From Thermotomaculum hydrothermale (lineage in GTDB: Bacteria; Acidobacteriota; Holophagae; Thermotomaculales; Thermotomaculaceae): DNA of 64,000 nucleotides. The notes beneath the pieces are model-generated. The model saw only the letters and a program-made list of their open reading frames with translations, had not been told where the DNA came from and did not search any database. The stretch lies in the NCBI RefSeq assembly GCF_016592575.1, contig NZ_AP017470.1:558001-622000 (forward strand), written 5' to 3'. This document shows, piece by piece, positions 51,704-60,676 of the stretch (positions within the stretch are counted from its first letter, which is position 1; each line of letters opens with the position of its first letter). A program made the position numbers and the translations under genes.

Positions 51704-52279
51704 ATGAAAAAGAGAATTGCTGTAGCTGTAACAGGCGCAAGTGGGTTAAAATTAGGGGATTATTTTTTGAGAAAACTTGCAATACATAGTGAGTATTTTG
51801 AAAAGATTTTCGTTATTTTTTCAGAAAATGCGAAATATGTTGCCCAGTCTGAAGGGTTTAGCCTTGATTTTGATTTTTATAAAAAGCATTTTGATTTGTT
51901 AAACGATAGAGATTTTGCGTCTCCAATAGCAAGTGGTTCCTATCCCCTTGACGGAATGGTTATAATTCCCTGCTCAGTTTCTTCTCTTGCCTCAATTGCA
52001 ACAGGTGTGGGAATAAACCTTATTCACCGTGCTGCAGATGTATGCTTAAAAGAGAGAAGGAAGCTTATTTTAGTGCCGAGGGAGACTCCCTTATCCCCAA
52101 TACACCTTGAAAATATGCACAAATTATCGCTTGCAGGGGCTATAATTGCGCCGTTTATCCCCTCTTTTTACAACAAACCTGAATCTATTGAAGATATGCT
52201 TGATTTCTTTTCCTTAAGGATACTTGATTTACTGGGAATTTCTTTAAAAGATGAAAGAAGGTGGAAAATTGATGAATAA
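51704..52279 (+). CDS. ubiX: UbiX-like flavin prenyltransferase
   Basis: UbiX makes prenylated FMN for UbiD-type decarboxylases, including the one of the futalosine menaquinone route. The 191-residue flavoprotein starts with VAVTGASGLKLGDYFLRKL and has the IIPCSVSSLASIATGVG, VCLKERRKLILVPRETPLS and LENMHKLSLAGAIIAP motifs of the family. There is no clear RBS. It overlaps ubiA by eight bases and mqnE follows, so it most likely serves menaquinone synthesis. Confidence 0.92.
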   Translation: MKKRIAVAVTGASGLKLGDYFLRKLAIHSEYFEKIFVIFSENAKYVAQSEGFSLDFDFYKKHFDLLNDRDFASPIASGSYPLDGMVIIPCSVSSLASIATGVGINLIHRAADVCLKERRKLILVPRETPLSPIHLENMHKLSLAGAIIAPFIPSFYNKPESIEDMLDFFSLRILDLLGISLKDERRWKIDE

Positions 52280-53120
52280 ATTTATGGAAATTTTGAGAAT
52301 GATAAAGATTGAACACACTGTTTTTGCTCTTCCTTTTGCATTGCTTGGGATGATTTTTGCCGCAAAGGGTATTCCTGATTTAAAAACATTTACTCTGGTA
52401 ATCTTGTGCACCTTGTTTGCAAGAAATGCTGCTATGGCTTTCAACAGATACCTTGATGCAGACATAGATGCAAAAAATCCAAGAACAAAGGATAGGTCTA
52501 TCCCTGCTGGGAGACTATCAAGGTTTTTTGTTTTGGTTTTTGTTATTGTAAATTCAATTCTCTTTATTGGAACAACCTATTTCTTAAATTCCCTTGCCTT
52601 TAAATTATCCCCTATTGCTATTTTTATTGTTCTTTTTTACTCATACACAAAAAGGTTTACCTCATTTTCTCACCTTGTTTTAGGGCTTGCAGACGGAATT
52701 GCCCCGGCAGGCGGCTGGATTGCTGTTACTGGAAAATTTGATTTTAAAATTATCTTTCTCTCCCTTGCCGTTATGCTGTGGGTTGCAGGTTTTGATATCT
52801 TCTATTCACTTCAGGATATAGAGTTTGATAGAAGTGAAGGGCTTTATTCCCTTCCCTCAAGGATTGGGGTAAAAAAAGCCCTGTATATTTCAAGGTTTTT
52901 TCACTTTATTGTTGTGGTGTGTCTTTTTTACTTTGGATACATTGTTAAAGCTGGTATGTGGTACTGGATAGGGCTTTCAATTGCATCATTATTGCTTTTT
53001 TACGAACATACTCTTGTAAAGGAAAATGATTTGTCTAAAATAGACCAGGCGTTTTTTACAGTTAACGGGTTTTTCAGTGTTATTATTTTGATATTTGCAA
53101 CATTAGACTTTTATTTGTAA
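52272..53120 (+). CDS. UbiA-family prenyltransferase (probable MqnP)
   Basis: An integral membrane prenyltransferase that attaches an isoprenoid chain to an aromatic ring. The 282-residue protein has about eight membrane segments and both Asp-rich motifs: NRYLDADIDAKNPRTKDR (first) and DIFYSLQDIEFDRSEGLYS (second). I start at ATG 52272 after AAGGTGG, not at the earlier in-frame ATG 52251. Its place between ubiX and mqnE points to prenylation of dihydroxynaphthoate precursors in the futalosine pathway (MqnP) rather than ubiquinone synthesis. Confidence 0.9.
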   Translation: MNKFMEILRMIKIEHTVFALPFALLGMIFAAKGIPDLKTFTLVILCTLFARNAAMAFNRYLDADIDAKNPRTKDRSIPAGRLSRFFVLVFVIVNSILFIGTTYFLNSLAFKLSPIAIFIVLFYSYTKRFTSFSHLVLGLADGIAPAGGWIAVTGKFDFKIIFLSLAVMLWVAGFDIFYSLQDIEFDRSEGLYSLPSRIGVKKALYISRFFHFIVVVCLFYFGYIVKAGMWYWIGLSIASLLLFYEHTLVKENDLSKIDQAFFTVNGFFSVIILIFATLDFYL

Positions 53121-53129
53121 GGATTTTGT

Positions 53130-54227
53130 ATGTTTAGTGATAGTTTTCTTGAAAAGATTTTTGATAAGGTAAAAAGGGGCGAAAGGGTTACCTTTGACGA
53201 AGGGGTAAGGCTTTTCGAAACAGAGGATTTAATTGGGTTAGGCTATATTGCGGATTTTGTAAACAGAAAGAAAAACGGAAACATTGTTTACTTTAACATA
53301 AACAGGCACATAAATCCGACTAATTTGTGTATAAATAAGTGCCAATTCTGTGCTTTTTACAGAAACTCGTTAGATGAGCCTGGTGCTTATGAAATGAGCG
53401 TTGAGCAGATAATTAAAACCTTGAAACCTGAAGTTGAAAATGGCTGCAAAGAGGTGCACATTGTTGGGGGATTGCATCCTGAATGGAAGTTTGAAGATTA
53501 TTTAGCAATTATCAGGGGAATAAAAGAGAATTTTCCTGAATTGCATATAAAGGCTTTTACCTGCGTTGAGTTTGACCATTTTTCAAGAATTTCAGGCCTT
53601 TCAATAGAAGAGGTGATTGATAAATTAAAAGAGGCAGGGTTGGGTTCTGTACCTGGCGGTGGGGCAGAGGTCTTCAGCCAGAGGGTTAGAAGAATTTTAT
53701 GCAGAAACAAGATTTCAGGGGAAAGGTGGCTTGAGATTGCTGAAAAAATCCACCAAAAAGGGCTAAAATCGAATGCCACAATGCTCTACGGACACATAGA
53801 AACCTATGAAGAGAGGATAGACCACCTTGATAGGTTGAGAAAGTTACAGGATAAAACAGGCGGATTTAATGCATTTATTCCGTTGTCCTATCATCCAGAA
53901 AACACTGAACTTGAAAAAAGGCTAAACATTAAAGGCTCAACAGGGATAGACGATTTAAAGGTTATTGCAGTATCAAGGATTTTCCTTGACAACTTTAAGC
54001 ACATAAAGGCTTACTGGGTTATGTTAGGCAAAAAACTTGCTCAAACCGCACTGTGGTTTGGGGCAAACGATTTAGACGGCACAGTTGTTGAGGAGACTGT
54101 TACCTATATGGCAGGCTATAAAACAGAGAGGAAGGCCACAATTCCTGAAATAGTGAATTTAATAAAAACTGCAAAGAGAAAACCTGTTGAAAGGGATACG
54201 CTTTACAACACAATCAGGGAATACTAA
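53130..54227 (+). CDS. mqnE: Aminofutalosine synthase MqnE (radical SAM)
   Basis: MqnE joins 3-((1-carboxyvinyl)oxy)benzoate to adenosine using AdoMet, an early step of the futalosine menaquinone pathway. The radical SAM cluster motif CINKCQFCAF (CxxxCxxC) is clear and the sequence has the family features EVHIVGGLHPEWKFEDY, GSVPGGGAEVFSQRVR and the end-region AYWVMLGKKLAQTALWFGANDLDGTVVEE. The length of 365 fits. The last stretch is also shared by MqnC, but SVPGGGAE and length favour MqnE. RBS AAGGA; it starts nine bases after ubiA. Confidence 0.92.
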   Translation: MFSDSFLEKIFDKVKRGERVTFDEGVRLFETEDLIGLGYIADFVNRKKNGNIVYFNINRHINPTNLCINKCQFCAFYRNSLDEPGAYEMSVEQIIKTLKPEVENGCKEVHIVGGLHPEWKFEDYLAIIRGIKENFPELHIKAFTCVEFDHFSRISGLSIEEVIDKLKEAGLGSVPGGGAEVFSQRVRRILCRNKISGERWLEIAEKIHQKGLKSNATMLYGHIETYEERIDHLDRLRKLQDKTGGFNAFIPLSYHPENTELEKRLNIKGSTGIDDLKVIAVSRIFLDNFKHIKAYWVMLGKKLAQTALWFGANDLDGTVVEETVTYMAGYKTERKATIPEIVNLIKTAKRKPVERDTLYNTIREY

Positions 54228-54229
54228 AA

Positions 54230-55435
54230 ATGCGCATACTATATACTTTTTTGCTATATCTTTCTTATCCTTTTTTGTATTTTAAGTTAAAAAAAAGATT
54301 TGGCAAAGAGTATATTAAACAGAGAAAGAAAACTAAAATAAAAGGAAATTTTGACTGTATAATTCACGCAGCAAGCGTTGGAGAACAGGTTTTGATTATT
54401 CCTCTTGTAAAAGAGTTTATAAAAAATGGTAAAAAGGTTTTGATTACCTGTGCCACTGATACAGGGTTTCAAAAGGCAAAGGACAACTTTGGAGGAGAAG
54501 AATTGGTTTCAATCTCTTATCTTCCATTTGATTTTCCGTCATCTTTAAAGGCATTTTTTAAAAATGTAAAGGCAAAGTCTTTAATTCTTGTAGAAACTGA
54601 AATCTGGCCTAACATAATTTACTTTGCACATAAAAACGGAATAAAAATATTCCTGATTAACGGAAGAATATCAGACAAGTCTTATCTTTCATATAAAAAA
54701 TTATCCTTTTTCTTAAAAAATCTCTTTAAGTTTTTTGAAAAGGTTGTTGTGAGAAGTGAAAAGGATTTTGAAAGGTTTGTGGCTATTGGTTGTCCTGAAA
54801 ATAAAGTTAAGGTGTGTGGCAATCTAAAATTAACAAATAAACCTGAAGTAAAACACAATGTAAAAATAGAAACTAAAAAACCTGTTGTTGTCTTCGGTTC
54901 AACAAGGGATGGTGAAGAAGAGGTTATTCTTCATTACTTAAACGACTTAATAAAAAAAGGCTTGTTTTTACCTATATTTGTGCCAAGACACATTGAAAGA
55001 ACAGGTGAGATTATTGAGGTTGTTAAAAATTTCGGTTTTGAGCCTGTTTTAAGCAATGGAGAGGTTGATTTTAAACTTAAAGATAATGAGGTTTTAATTG
55101 TTAATGAGACAGGAAAATTGGTAAGTTACTACGCTATAGCGGATTTGTGCTTTGTGGGGGGTAGCCTTGTAAATTTTGGTGGGCAAAACTTTGCAGAGCC
55201 TTTGTTTTTAGGTAAGCCGACTGTAACTGGAAAATTTCTTTCAAACTTTGAGGATTTGAGAGATGCACTTGGTAATTACTTTACAGTGGCCGAAAATGGC
55301 AAAGAATTAAAGTTTTTTATTGAAAATTTCTTTGAAAATAGGCAATATTTTATTAAAAAGGCAATGGAGGCAGCAGCTTATCTTGAAAGTAACTCTCAAA
55401 GCCTTGAATGTGTTTTAGGGGAAATAAAATGCTAA
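54230..55435 (+). CDS. waaA: Kdo transferase WaaA/KdtA
   Basis: WaaA adds one or more Kdo sugars to lipid IVA. The 401-residue GT-B enzyme opens with a hydrophobic anchor (LYTFLLYLSYPFLYFKL) and has the motifs IIHAASVGEQVLIIPLV, LVETEIWPNIIYFA, INGRISDKSY, VVFGSTRDGEEE and a C-terminal VGGSLVNFGGQNFAEPLFLGKPT. It overlaps lpxK by seven bases. The Kdo-kinase-like gene at 62 kb could act on its product. Confidence 0.94.
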   Translation: MRILYTFLLYLSYPFLYFKLKKRFGKEYIKQRKKTKIKGNFDCIIHAASVGEQVLIIPLVKEFIKNGKKVLITCATDTGFQKAKDNFGGEELVSISYLPFDFPSSLKAFFKNVKAKSLILVETEIWPNIIYFAHKNGIKIFLINGRISDKSYLSYKKLSFFLKNLFKFFEKVVVRSEKDFERFVAIGCPENKVKVCGNLKLTNKPEVKHNVKIETKKPVVVFGSTRDGEEEVILHYLNDLIKKGLFLPIFVPRHIERTGEIIEVVKNFGFEPVLSNGEVDFKLKDNEVLIVNETGKLVSYYAIADLCFVGGSLVNFGGQNFAEPLFLGKPTVTGKFLSNFEDLRDALGNYFTVAENGKELKFFIENFFENRQYFIKKAMEAAAYLESNSQSLECVLGEIKC

Positions 55436-56493
55436 ACAGCACTTTATTGAAGATTTTACTCTTTCCTTTATATTTGATTTATGTTTTTTTGGTAAATTTA
55501 AGGAATTTTCTTTATTCTGCAGGGTATTTAAAGTCAAAAAAATTGGGAAAGAAGGTAATCTCAGTTGGAAACATAACCGCCGGGGGGACAGGAAAAACCC
55601 CTTTTACAATTACCCTTGCTGAATTAATTATTAATGAGTTTGGATTAAAACCCTGTGTGCTTTCAAGGGGGTATAAAAGAAACAATGAGGGGGAAATAAG
55701 GGTTGTTGAGGAAGGGTGTTCATTTGTAAAGTGTGGAGATGAGCCATTGCTTATAAAACAGAGGTTGAAAGATAAGGGATGTGTGATTGTCGGGAAAAAT
55801 AGATACGAAAGTGCAAAAAAATTTGGCGAACAGTGTGGTTGCCATGTTTATATCCTTGATGACGGGTATCAGCATAGAAAACTATTCAGAGATATAGATA
55901 TTTGCCTTATTGACTGTTCAAATCCTTTTGGAAATGGGAAGATAATACCCTATGGCATTCTAAGAGAGCCTGTCTATGAGTTAAAAAGGGCGGATATTAT
56001 AGTTTTAACAAGGGCAAAGTATGCAAAAAATATAACACTTTTGAGAAAAACTATTGAAAAGATAAACAACAGTGCTTTGATTTTTGAAGCAAACCTTGAA
56101 ATCAGCCATTTTTATCAACCTGTTAGAGACAAAATTATCGCACTTGAAGATATGCAGGAAAAGAAGGTTTTAAGTTTTTCCGCAATAGGTAATCCCCTTT
56201 CTTTTAAAGCAGATTTGGTTACAGCAGGCTTAAATGTGGTAAAATCATTTTCATTCAGAGACCATGTTGTGCCCAGCGAAGAAAAGCTTGAAAAATTAAA
56301 TGCTGTTGCAAATGAGTTGAAAGTGGATTATATTGTTGCAACGGAAAAGGACTGGGTCAAACTAAAAGAGGAAAAAGTGCTTGAAATTTTTGGGGAAAAG
56401 TTGATAATTTGTGTTTCTAATATGCTTTTAAGCAGAGAAAATGACTTTTTAAAATACTTGGAGGGGAAATTAAATGACAAAGGAAATTCTTGA
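55429..56493 (+). CDS. lpxK: Tetraacyldisaccharide 4'-kinase LpxK
   Basis: LpxK phosphorylates the lipid A disaccharide. The 354-residue membrane-associated kinase has an N-terminal hydrophobic helix, P-loop GNITAGGTGKTPFTITLAE, LSRGYKR, and the DDGYQHRKLFRDIDICLID motif. ATG 55429 after AGGGG is preferred over the upstream frame extension. It overlaps waaA and, by 20 bases, greA. Confidence 0.94.
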   Translation: MLNSTLLKILLFPLYLIYVFLVNLRNFLYSAGYLKSKKLGKKVISVGNITAGGTGKTPFTITLAELIINEFGLKPCVLSRGYKRNNEGEIRVVEEGCSFVKCGDEPLLIKQRLKDKGCVIVGKNRYESAKKFGEQCGCHVYILDDGYQHRKLFRDIDICLIDCSNPFGNGKIIPYGILREPVYELKRADIIVLTRAKYAKNITLLRKTIEKINNSALIFEANLEISHFYQPVRDKIIALEDMQEKKVLSFSAIGNPLSFKADLVTAGLNVVKSFSFRDHVVPSEEKLEKLNAVANELKVDYIVATEKDWVKLKEEKVLEIFGEKLIICVSNMLLSRENDFLKYLEGKLNDKGNS

Positions 56494-56944
56494 CAAACTC
56501 ACCAAAGAGATTAAAGAACTTGAGTATGAGTTGACAGTAACTTTGCCTAAAGAAATTGCAAAGGCAGCTGCACAGGGGGATTTATCAGAAAACGCAGAAT
56601 ACGAAGCGGCTCTTGAAAAGCAGAGGCTTTTACAGACAAAGTTGATGAATTTAAAAAAGAGGAGGGCTGAGATTGCCCAGATAGATGTTTCAAGGCTTCC
56701 TAAGGACAGGGTAAGCTATGGGACAACAGTTGTTCTCTATGACCTTGACAAGGACGAAGAGATTACATACACCCTTGTAATGCCTGAGGAAACAGAGGAA
56801 GGAAGCGACAAGATTTCGATTACCTCTCCAATAGGTAAAGCGTTGGTTGGAAAGAGAGAGGGAGACGAGGTTACCGTCAGGGTGCCATCAGGGGAGAGAA
56901 ACTTTGAAATAGTGGAGATTCAAACCCTGCACGATAAACAATGA
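56474..56944 (+). CDS. greA: Transcription elongation factor GreA
   Basis: GreA rescues backtracked RNA polymerase by stimulating transcript cleavage. The 156-residue protein has the N-terminal coiled coil with the conserved tip DLSENAEYEAA (acidic residues reaching the active centre) and the C-terminal FKBP-like domain (ITSPIGKALVGKREGDEVTVRVPSG). RBS GGAGGGG. The ATGA overlap links it to the methyltransferase gene. Confidence 0.95.
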   Translation: MTKEILDKLTKEIKELEYELTVTLPKEIAKAAAQGDLSENAEYEAALEKQRLLQTKLMNLKKRRAEIAQIDVSRLPKDRVSYGTTVVLYDLDKDEEITYTLVMPEETEEGSDKISITSPIGKALVGKREGDEVTVRVPSGERNFEIVEIQTLHDKQ

Positions 56945-57930
56945 AAGATTTTTTAACTGCTTTAAAAGAAAATTTTTTAATTGCAGACGGAGCATTTGGC
57001 ACATACCTTAATCAGAAGGGGAGGCCTGCAAATATTTGTCGAAGCGAGGAAAATCTAAAAAATCCAGAGCTTGTAATTCAAATACATAAAGAGTATATTG
57101 AAGCAGGTGCAAAGATAATAGAGACAAATACCTTTGACGGAAATATACTTAAACTTTCTCAATTTGAACTTGAAGATAGATTCGAGCTTTTAAACAAGCT
57201 TGCTGTTCAGAATGCAAAAAAAGCGGCAAAGGGTTATGATGTTTATGTTGCAGGCTCAATTGGGCCAACAAATGCTCTTTTAAAACCTTATGGAAATTTA
57301 ACAGAAGAAGATTTTAAAGACATTTTTTCATCTCAAGCAAAAATTTTAATAGAGGAAGGGGTGGATTTGCTAATCCTTGAAACCTTTTCTTCCCTACTTG
57401 AAATTGAAAATGCGGTAAAGGGAATAAGAAAGATTGATAGTTCAATTCCTATTGTGGCAGAAATAACAATACTTGAAGATGGATTAACTAAATTTGGTGA
57501 CAGGCCGGATACTTGCTTTGAAACATTGCTTAATGCAGGTGCAAATGTTGTTGGCATAAACTGTACCCTTGGCCCCGCTGAGCTTTTTAATCACTATTTG
57601 CCATATTTCAATAAATTTAAAGACACACTTTTAAGTGCAATGCCCAATTCTGGTTATCCTGTTACAGTTGGAGATAGGGTTGTTTACCCTGTGTCAGAAG
57701 ACTATTTCAAAGAGTATGGATTGTTATTCCTTGAAAATGGGGTAAAACTTGTTGGTGGCTGTTGCGGAACAACTCCATCTCACATAAAGAAGCTTGCTGA
57801 TACGGTGAAAGAGGCTGATATTAACAGAAAAAATCCTCAATATCTTTTCTTGAGACTGCTTTTGCAGCCGAAGAAGACATTGATGAAGGCCTTTTTGATG
57901 ATTCCCTTCCTGAAGTATTTAAAAAATTAG
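56941..57930 (+). CDS. Homocysteine S-methyltransferase domain (5' part of a frameshifted bifunctional gene)
   Basis: This is the N-terminal half of a bifunctional homocysteine S-methyltransferase/methylenetetrahydrofolate reductase. It contains DGAFGTYLNQKG, GINCTLGPAELFNHYLPY and the zinc motif VGGCCGTTPSHIKKLAD, the cysteines being the homocysteine-activating Zn ligands. About the last 33 residues (after INRK) are out of frame: the run of six A at 57828-57833 separates this frame from one that continues into the reductase. An A AAA AAT heptamer is exactly in the phase used for -1 frameshifting. It could be a sequencing indel, a true disruption or a programmed event. Confidence 0.88.
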   Translation: MKDFLTALKENFLIADGAFGTYLNQKGRPANICRSEENLKNPELVIQIHKEYIEAGAKIIETNTFDGNILKLSQFELEDRFELLNKLAVQNAKKAAKGYDVYVAGSIGPTNALLKPYGNLTEEDFKDIFSSQAKILIEEGVDLLILETFSSLLEIENAVKGIRKIDSSIPIVAEITILEDGLTKFGDRPDTCFETLLNAGANVVGINCTLGPAELFNHYLPYFNKFKDTLLSAMPNSGYPVTVGDRVVYPVSEDYFKEYGLLFLENGVKLVGGCCGTTPSHIKKLADTVKEADINRKNPQYLFLRLLLQPKKTLMKAFLMIPFLKYLKN

Positions 57931-58769
57931 GCAAAGAATTTGTTATAAGTGTTGAGGCAAATCCACCTAAAAGCCCATCACCTGAAAGGCAATTAAAGAA
58001 AATTAAGCATTTAAAAGAGTTAGGTGTTGATGCAGTAAACATTGCAGAAAACCCGCTTGCAAGGGTTAGAATGAGCGCAATGGTCTATTCCTTTTACATA
58101 AAAACTATTTTAGGCCTTGAACCTATTTTGCATGTAACATGCAGAGATAGAAATTTAATAGGCTTGCAGTCAGACCTTTTAGGCGCCTATGCTTTGGGGG
58201 TGAGGGGAATACTTGCTTTAACTGGAGACCCAACATCTGTTGGTGAATTTCCCGAAGCAACCGGTGTTTTTGATATTAATTCTGTTGGTATTGTTGAGAT
58301 GGTCTCAAGAATGAACAAAGGCTTTGATTTTGGAATGAATGAGATTAAGGGAAGAACAAATTTGTTCCCGGGAGTAGCTTTCAATCCCCTTGCATATGAT
58401 AGAGATAAAGAGTTGAAAAAACTTGAGCAAAAAATTGAGGCAGGGGCAAAATTTCTTCAAACCCAGCCTGTTTATTCAGAAGATGTGCTTGAATACCTTG
58501 CAGAAATCAGGGAAAAATTTTCTATCCCCATTTTAGTTGGAATACTGCCTTTAAAAAGCTATGCACATGCAAGGTTTTTAAATAATGAATTTCCAGGGAT
58601 TAATATTCCTCAGGATATACTAAAATCCCTTGAAAATTCAGGGAAAAACTTTGAAAAAGGGATTGAGATAGCGAGAGAAATTTTAATAAAAGCAAAGCAA
58701 TATGTTGACGGTGCTTACTTTATGCCACCATTTAACAGATTTGACATAATTGAAGAGATTTTAAAATAA
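57825..58769 (+). CDS. Methylenetetrahydrofolate reductase domain (3' part of the same gene)
   Basis: The reductase frame is open from 57825, directly after an in-frame stop at 57822-57824, and contains the family N-terminus KEFVISVEANPPKSPS and VDAVNIAENPLARVRMSAM before the first internal ATG at 58071. Further motifs are ILHVTCRDRNLIGLQSDLLGAYALG (FAD region) and LALTGDPTSVG. A start at 58071 would drop about 80 residues and lacks an RBS, so this is best read as the end of one bifunctional protein of about 609 residues. The pair supplies methyl groups from folate to homocysteine, with cobalamin likely needed elsewhere. Confidence 0.85.
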   Translation, partial: QKKSSISFLETAFAAEEDIDEGLFDDSLPEVFKKLGKEFVISVEANPPKSPSPERQLKKIKHLKELGVDAVNIAENPLARVRMSAMVYSFYIKTILGLEPILHVTCRDRNLIGLQSDLLGAYALGVRGILALTGDPTSVGEFPEATGVFDINSVGIVEMVSRMNKGFDFGMNEIKGRTNLFPGVAFNPLAYDRDKELKKLEQKIEAGAKFLQTQPVYSEDVLEYLAEIREKFSIPILVGILPLKSYAHARFLNNEFPGINIPQDILKSLENSGKNFEKGIEIAREILIKAKQYVDGAYFMPPFNRFDIIEEILK

Positions 58770-58871
58770 AAGGGAAAAATAAAATTTAAAAAACAATCTG
58801 TAAACTCTTTTAAGTTGATAAAAATAAATTCTTAAATTAAAATAAATCAAACGATTTAGCTGGAGGAAGTT

Positions 58872-59189
58872 ATGAAAAAAGAGCCTTCTGCAATGAGGGG
58901 TATGCTCTGGATGATACTGATTTCCATTCTCCTTTTCTGGCTACCATTTTTTGGCCCATTAATAGCTGGATTTGTGGGAGGAAAGAAAGCTGGCTCGGTA
59001 GGTTCAGCTATTTTAGCTGTATTTTTGCCAGCGATTTTAATAGGGATTTTTCTTTTCTTTTTTGGAACTGTGTTAAGCGGTATCCCTGGTTTAGGATTTG
59101 TGGCAGGGTTAGGGGGATTTATGCTTGCTTTAACAGGTATTGGCCCTTTGCTAATAGGGGCTATTATAGGAGGAGCATTGGCCGAATAG
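58872..59189 (+). CDS. Small glycine-rich membrane protein, unknown function
   Basis: The 105 residues have three hydrophobic segments (MLWMILISILLFWLPFFGPLIAGFV, AVFLPAILIGIFLFFFGTVL and the Gly-rich tail). The GPLIAGFVGGKKAGSVGSAILA pattern resembles small DUF5518-like membrane proteins. RBS GGAGGAAG is strong, so it is probably a real gene. No functional clue from the neighbours. Confidence 0.6.
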   Translation: MKKEPSAMRGMLWMILISILLFWLPFFGPLIAGFVGGKKAGSVGSAILAVFLPAILIGIFLFFFGTVLSGIPGLGFVAGLGGFMLALTGIGPLLIGAIIGGALAE

Positions 59190-59233
59190 TTGGGTTTGTT
59201 GAATAAAAAGATGTGAAAGGATATAATTGAACC

Positions 59234-60676
59234 ATGAAAGTAATACTTGCTGGATACAATGTTGATATTGATTTAATTGAGAGTGCCAAAAAAAGCAGGA
59301 AAATTGCACCAGAACAGTTAACTCCTGAAACTATTTCTGCCGCTTATGCAAGGATTAGCAGAAGTTCAAAGGATGTGAATCTATTAAGGAAAGAAGCAAG
59401 GGAAGATGTTGAGAAGGCGCGAAAATCAAATGAAAATATTGTTTTTGGCCTTGGTCATTCTTCAGTAGCAGAGCATGCGTGCTTTAACTTTGATATTATA
59501 GGTATTTCAAGGTATGCAACAGAATTTTTGGAAAATTTCAGGCTTGCCTCCTATACTGAAAAATCCCAGAGGTATGTAAAGATAGGAGATGAGAAGATTG
59601 TTCCTAAAGAATTTTCTAAATCTCCCTTTAATGAGTTATTTACTTCAATCGTGAATATGCAGTATGATTTTTACAACAAAGCATATCAGGCAATTGAAAC
59701 AGTGTTAATTGAAGAAGGGTACGACAGAAAAGAAGCCTTTTTAATGGCAAAAGAGGATGCAAGGTATGCTCTTCCCCTTGCTACAAAGGGACAGCTTGGT
59801 ATGACTGTTAATGGAAGAGAGCTTGAATATATTATTCAAAGGCTACAGGCTGAGAGAGTTGAAGAAGTGAAGGAATTAGGAAAAAAACTTTATGAAGAGG
59901 CATACTATATAGCACCCTCTTTAATAAAATACACCGAGCCAGAGGAGTATCACAAACTTTATCCAGAATTAAAGAAAAAGGTGGTATCTCTTGTTAGTGA
60001 GAAAAATTTTCCAATAATTTTTGCCAAAACTGATGTTTATATGGTGGATAACACTCCTAACCCTGACGAGGAGATTTTAACATCAATACTTTTTTCTCAC
60101 TACAATGTAAGTTACCAAACTGCCAAAACAGTTGTCTCTCTTCTTTCATTTGACGAAAAAAAAAGTTTATTCCTTGAAATTTACAGGAATTTAAAGCCGT
60201 ATCACAGTTTATTGCGTGAGTTTGAAAGGGCAAGTTTTACCTTTCAAATTACCCTTTCTGCAAGTGCCTTTGCTCAGTTAAAAAGGCATAGAATAGCAAC
60301 AATTTTAAAACAAAATTACTCACCATCTCACGGTGTTACAATCCCTGAAACATTTGAAAAAGCAAACCTTGTTAAAGAGTTTGAGAATTTAATTGCTAAA
60401 ACAAATGAAATATTCTACAGGTTTATGGACATAAACGATGCTGCATGCTATTACATTCTTACAAATGCTCATAAGAGAAGAGTTTTATTTACAGTTAACG
60501 CAAGAGAACTTTATCACTTTGTAAGGCTTAGAGAAGACAAACATGCCCAATGGGATATAAGGAGTCTGGCAGAGCAAATTTTAATTCATGTAAAACAGGT
60601 GGCGCCTTTAACCTTTATGTTAGCCTGCGGGAAAGATAAATTTGATAAAGTTTACAGAGAGGTATTTGGTTCATGA
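59234..60676 (+). CDS. Duplicated ThyX-like protein
   Basis: ThyX is a flavin-dependent thymidylate synthase of about 220-250 residues; this 480-residue protein contains two ThyX-like halves. The first has FGLGHSSVAEHACFNFDI and RLASYTEKSQRYV, the second QLKRHRIATILKQNYSPSHG and VNARELYHFVRLREDKHAQWDIR. The RHR of the ThyX motif is found only in the second half, whereas the S-x-x-E-K-S-x-R-Y part is in the first. Such double forms are known in some thermophilic and anaerobic lineages. Whether it makes dTMP is not clear. It meets selA in an ATGA overlap. Confidence 0.82.
   Translation: MKVILAGYNVDIDLIESAKKSRKIAPEQLTPETISAAYARISRSSKDVNLLRKEAREDVEKARKSNENIVFGLGHSSVAEHACFNFDIIGISRYATEFLENFRLASYTEKSQRYVKIGDEKIVPKEFSKSPFNELFTSIVNMQYDFYNKAYQAIETVLIEEGYDRKEAFLMAKEDARYALPLATKGQLGMTVNGRELEYIIQRLQAERVEEVKELGKKLYEEAYYIAPSLIKYTEPEEYHKLYPELKKKVVSLVSEKNFPIIFAKTDVYMVDNTPNPDEEILTSILFSHYNVSYQTAKTVVSLLSFDEKKSLFLEIYRNLKPYHSLLREFERASFTFQITLSASAFAQLKRHRIATILKQNYSPSHGVTIPETFEKANLVKEFENLIAKTNEIFYRFMDINDAACYYILTNAHKRRVLFTVNARELYHFVRLREDKHAQWDIRSLAEQILIHVKQVAPLTFMLACGKDKFDKVYREVFGS

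Noticed and set aside
58071-58769. Stand-alone methylenetetrahydrofolate reductase starting at ATG 58071
   Set aside because: The conserved N-terminal part lies upstream in the same frame and no RBS precedes this ATG.
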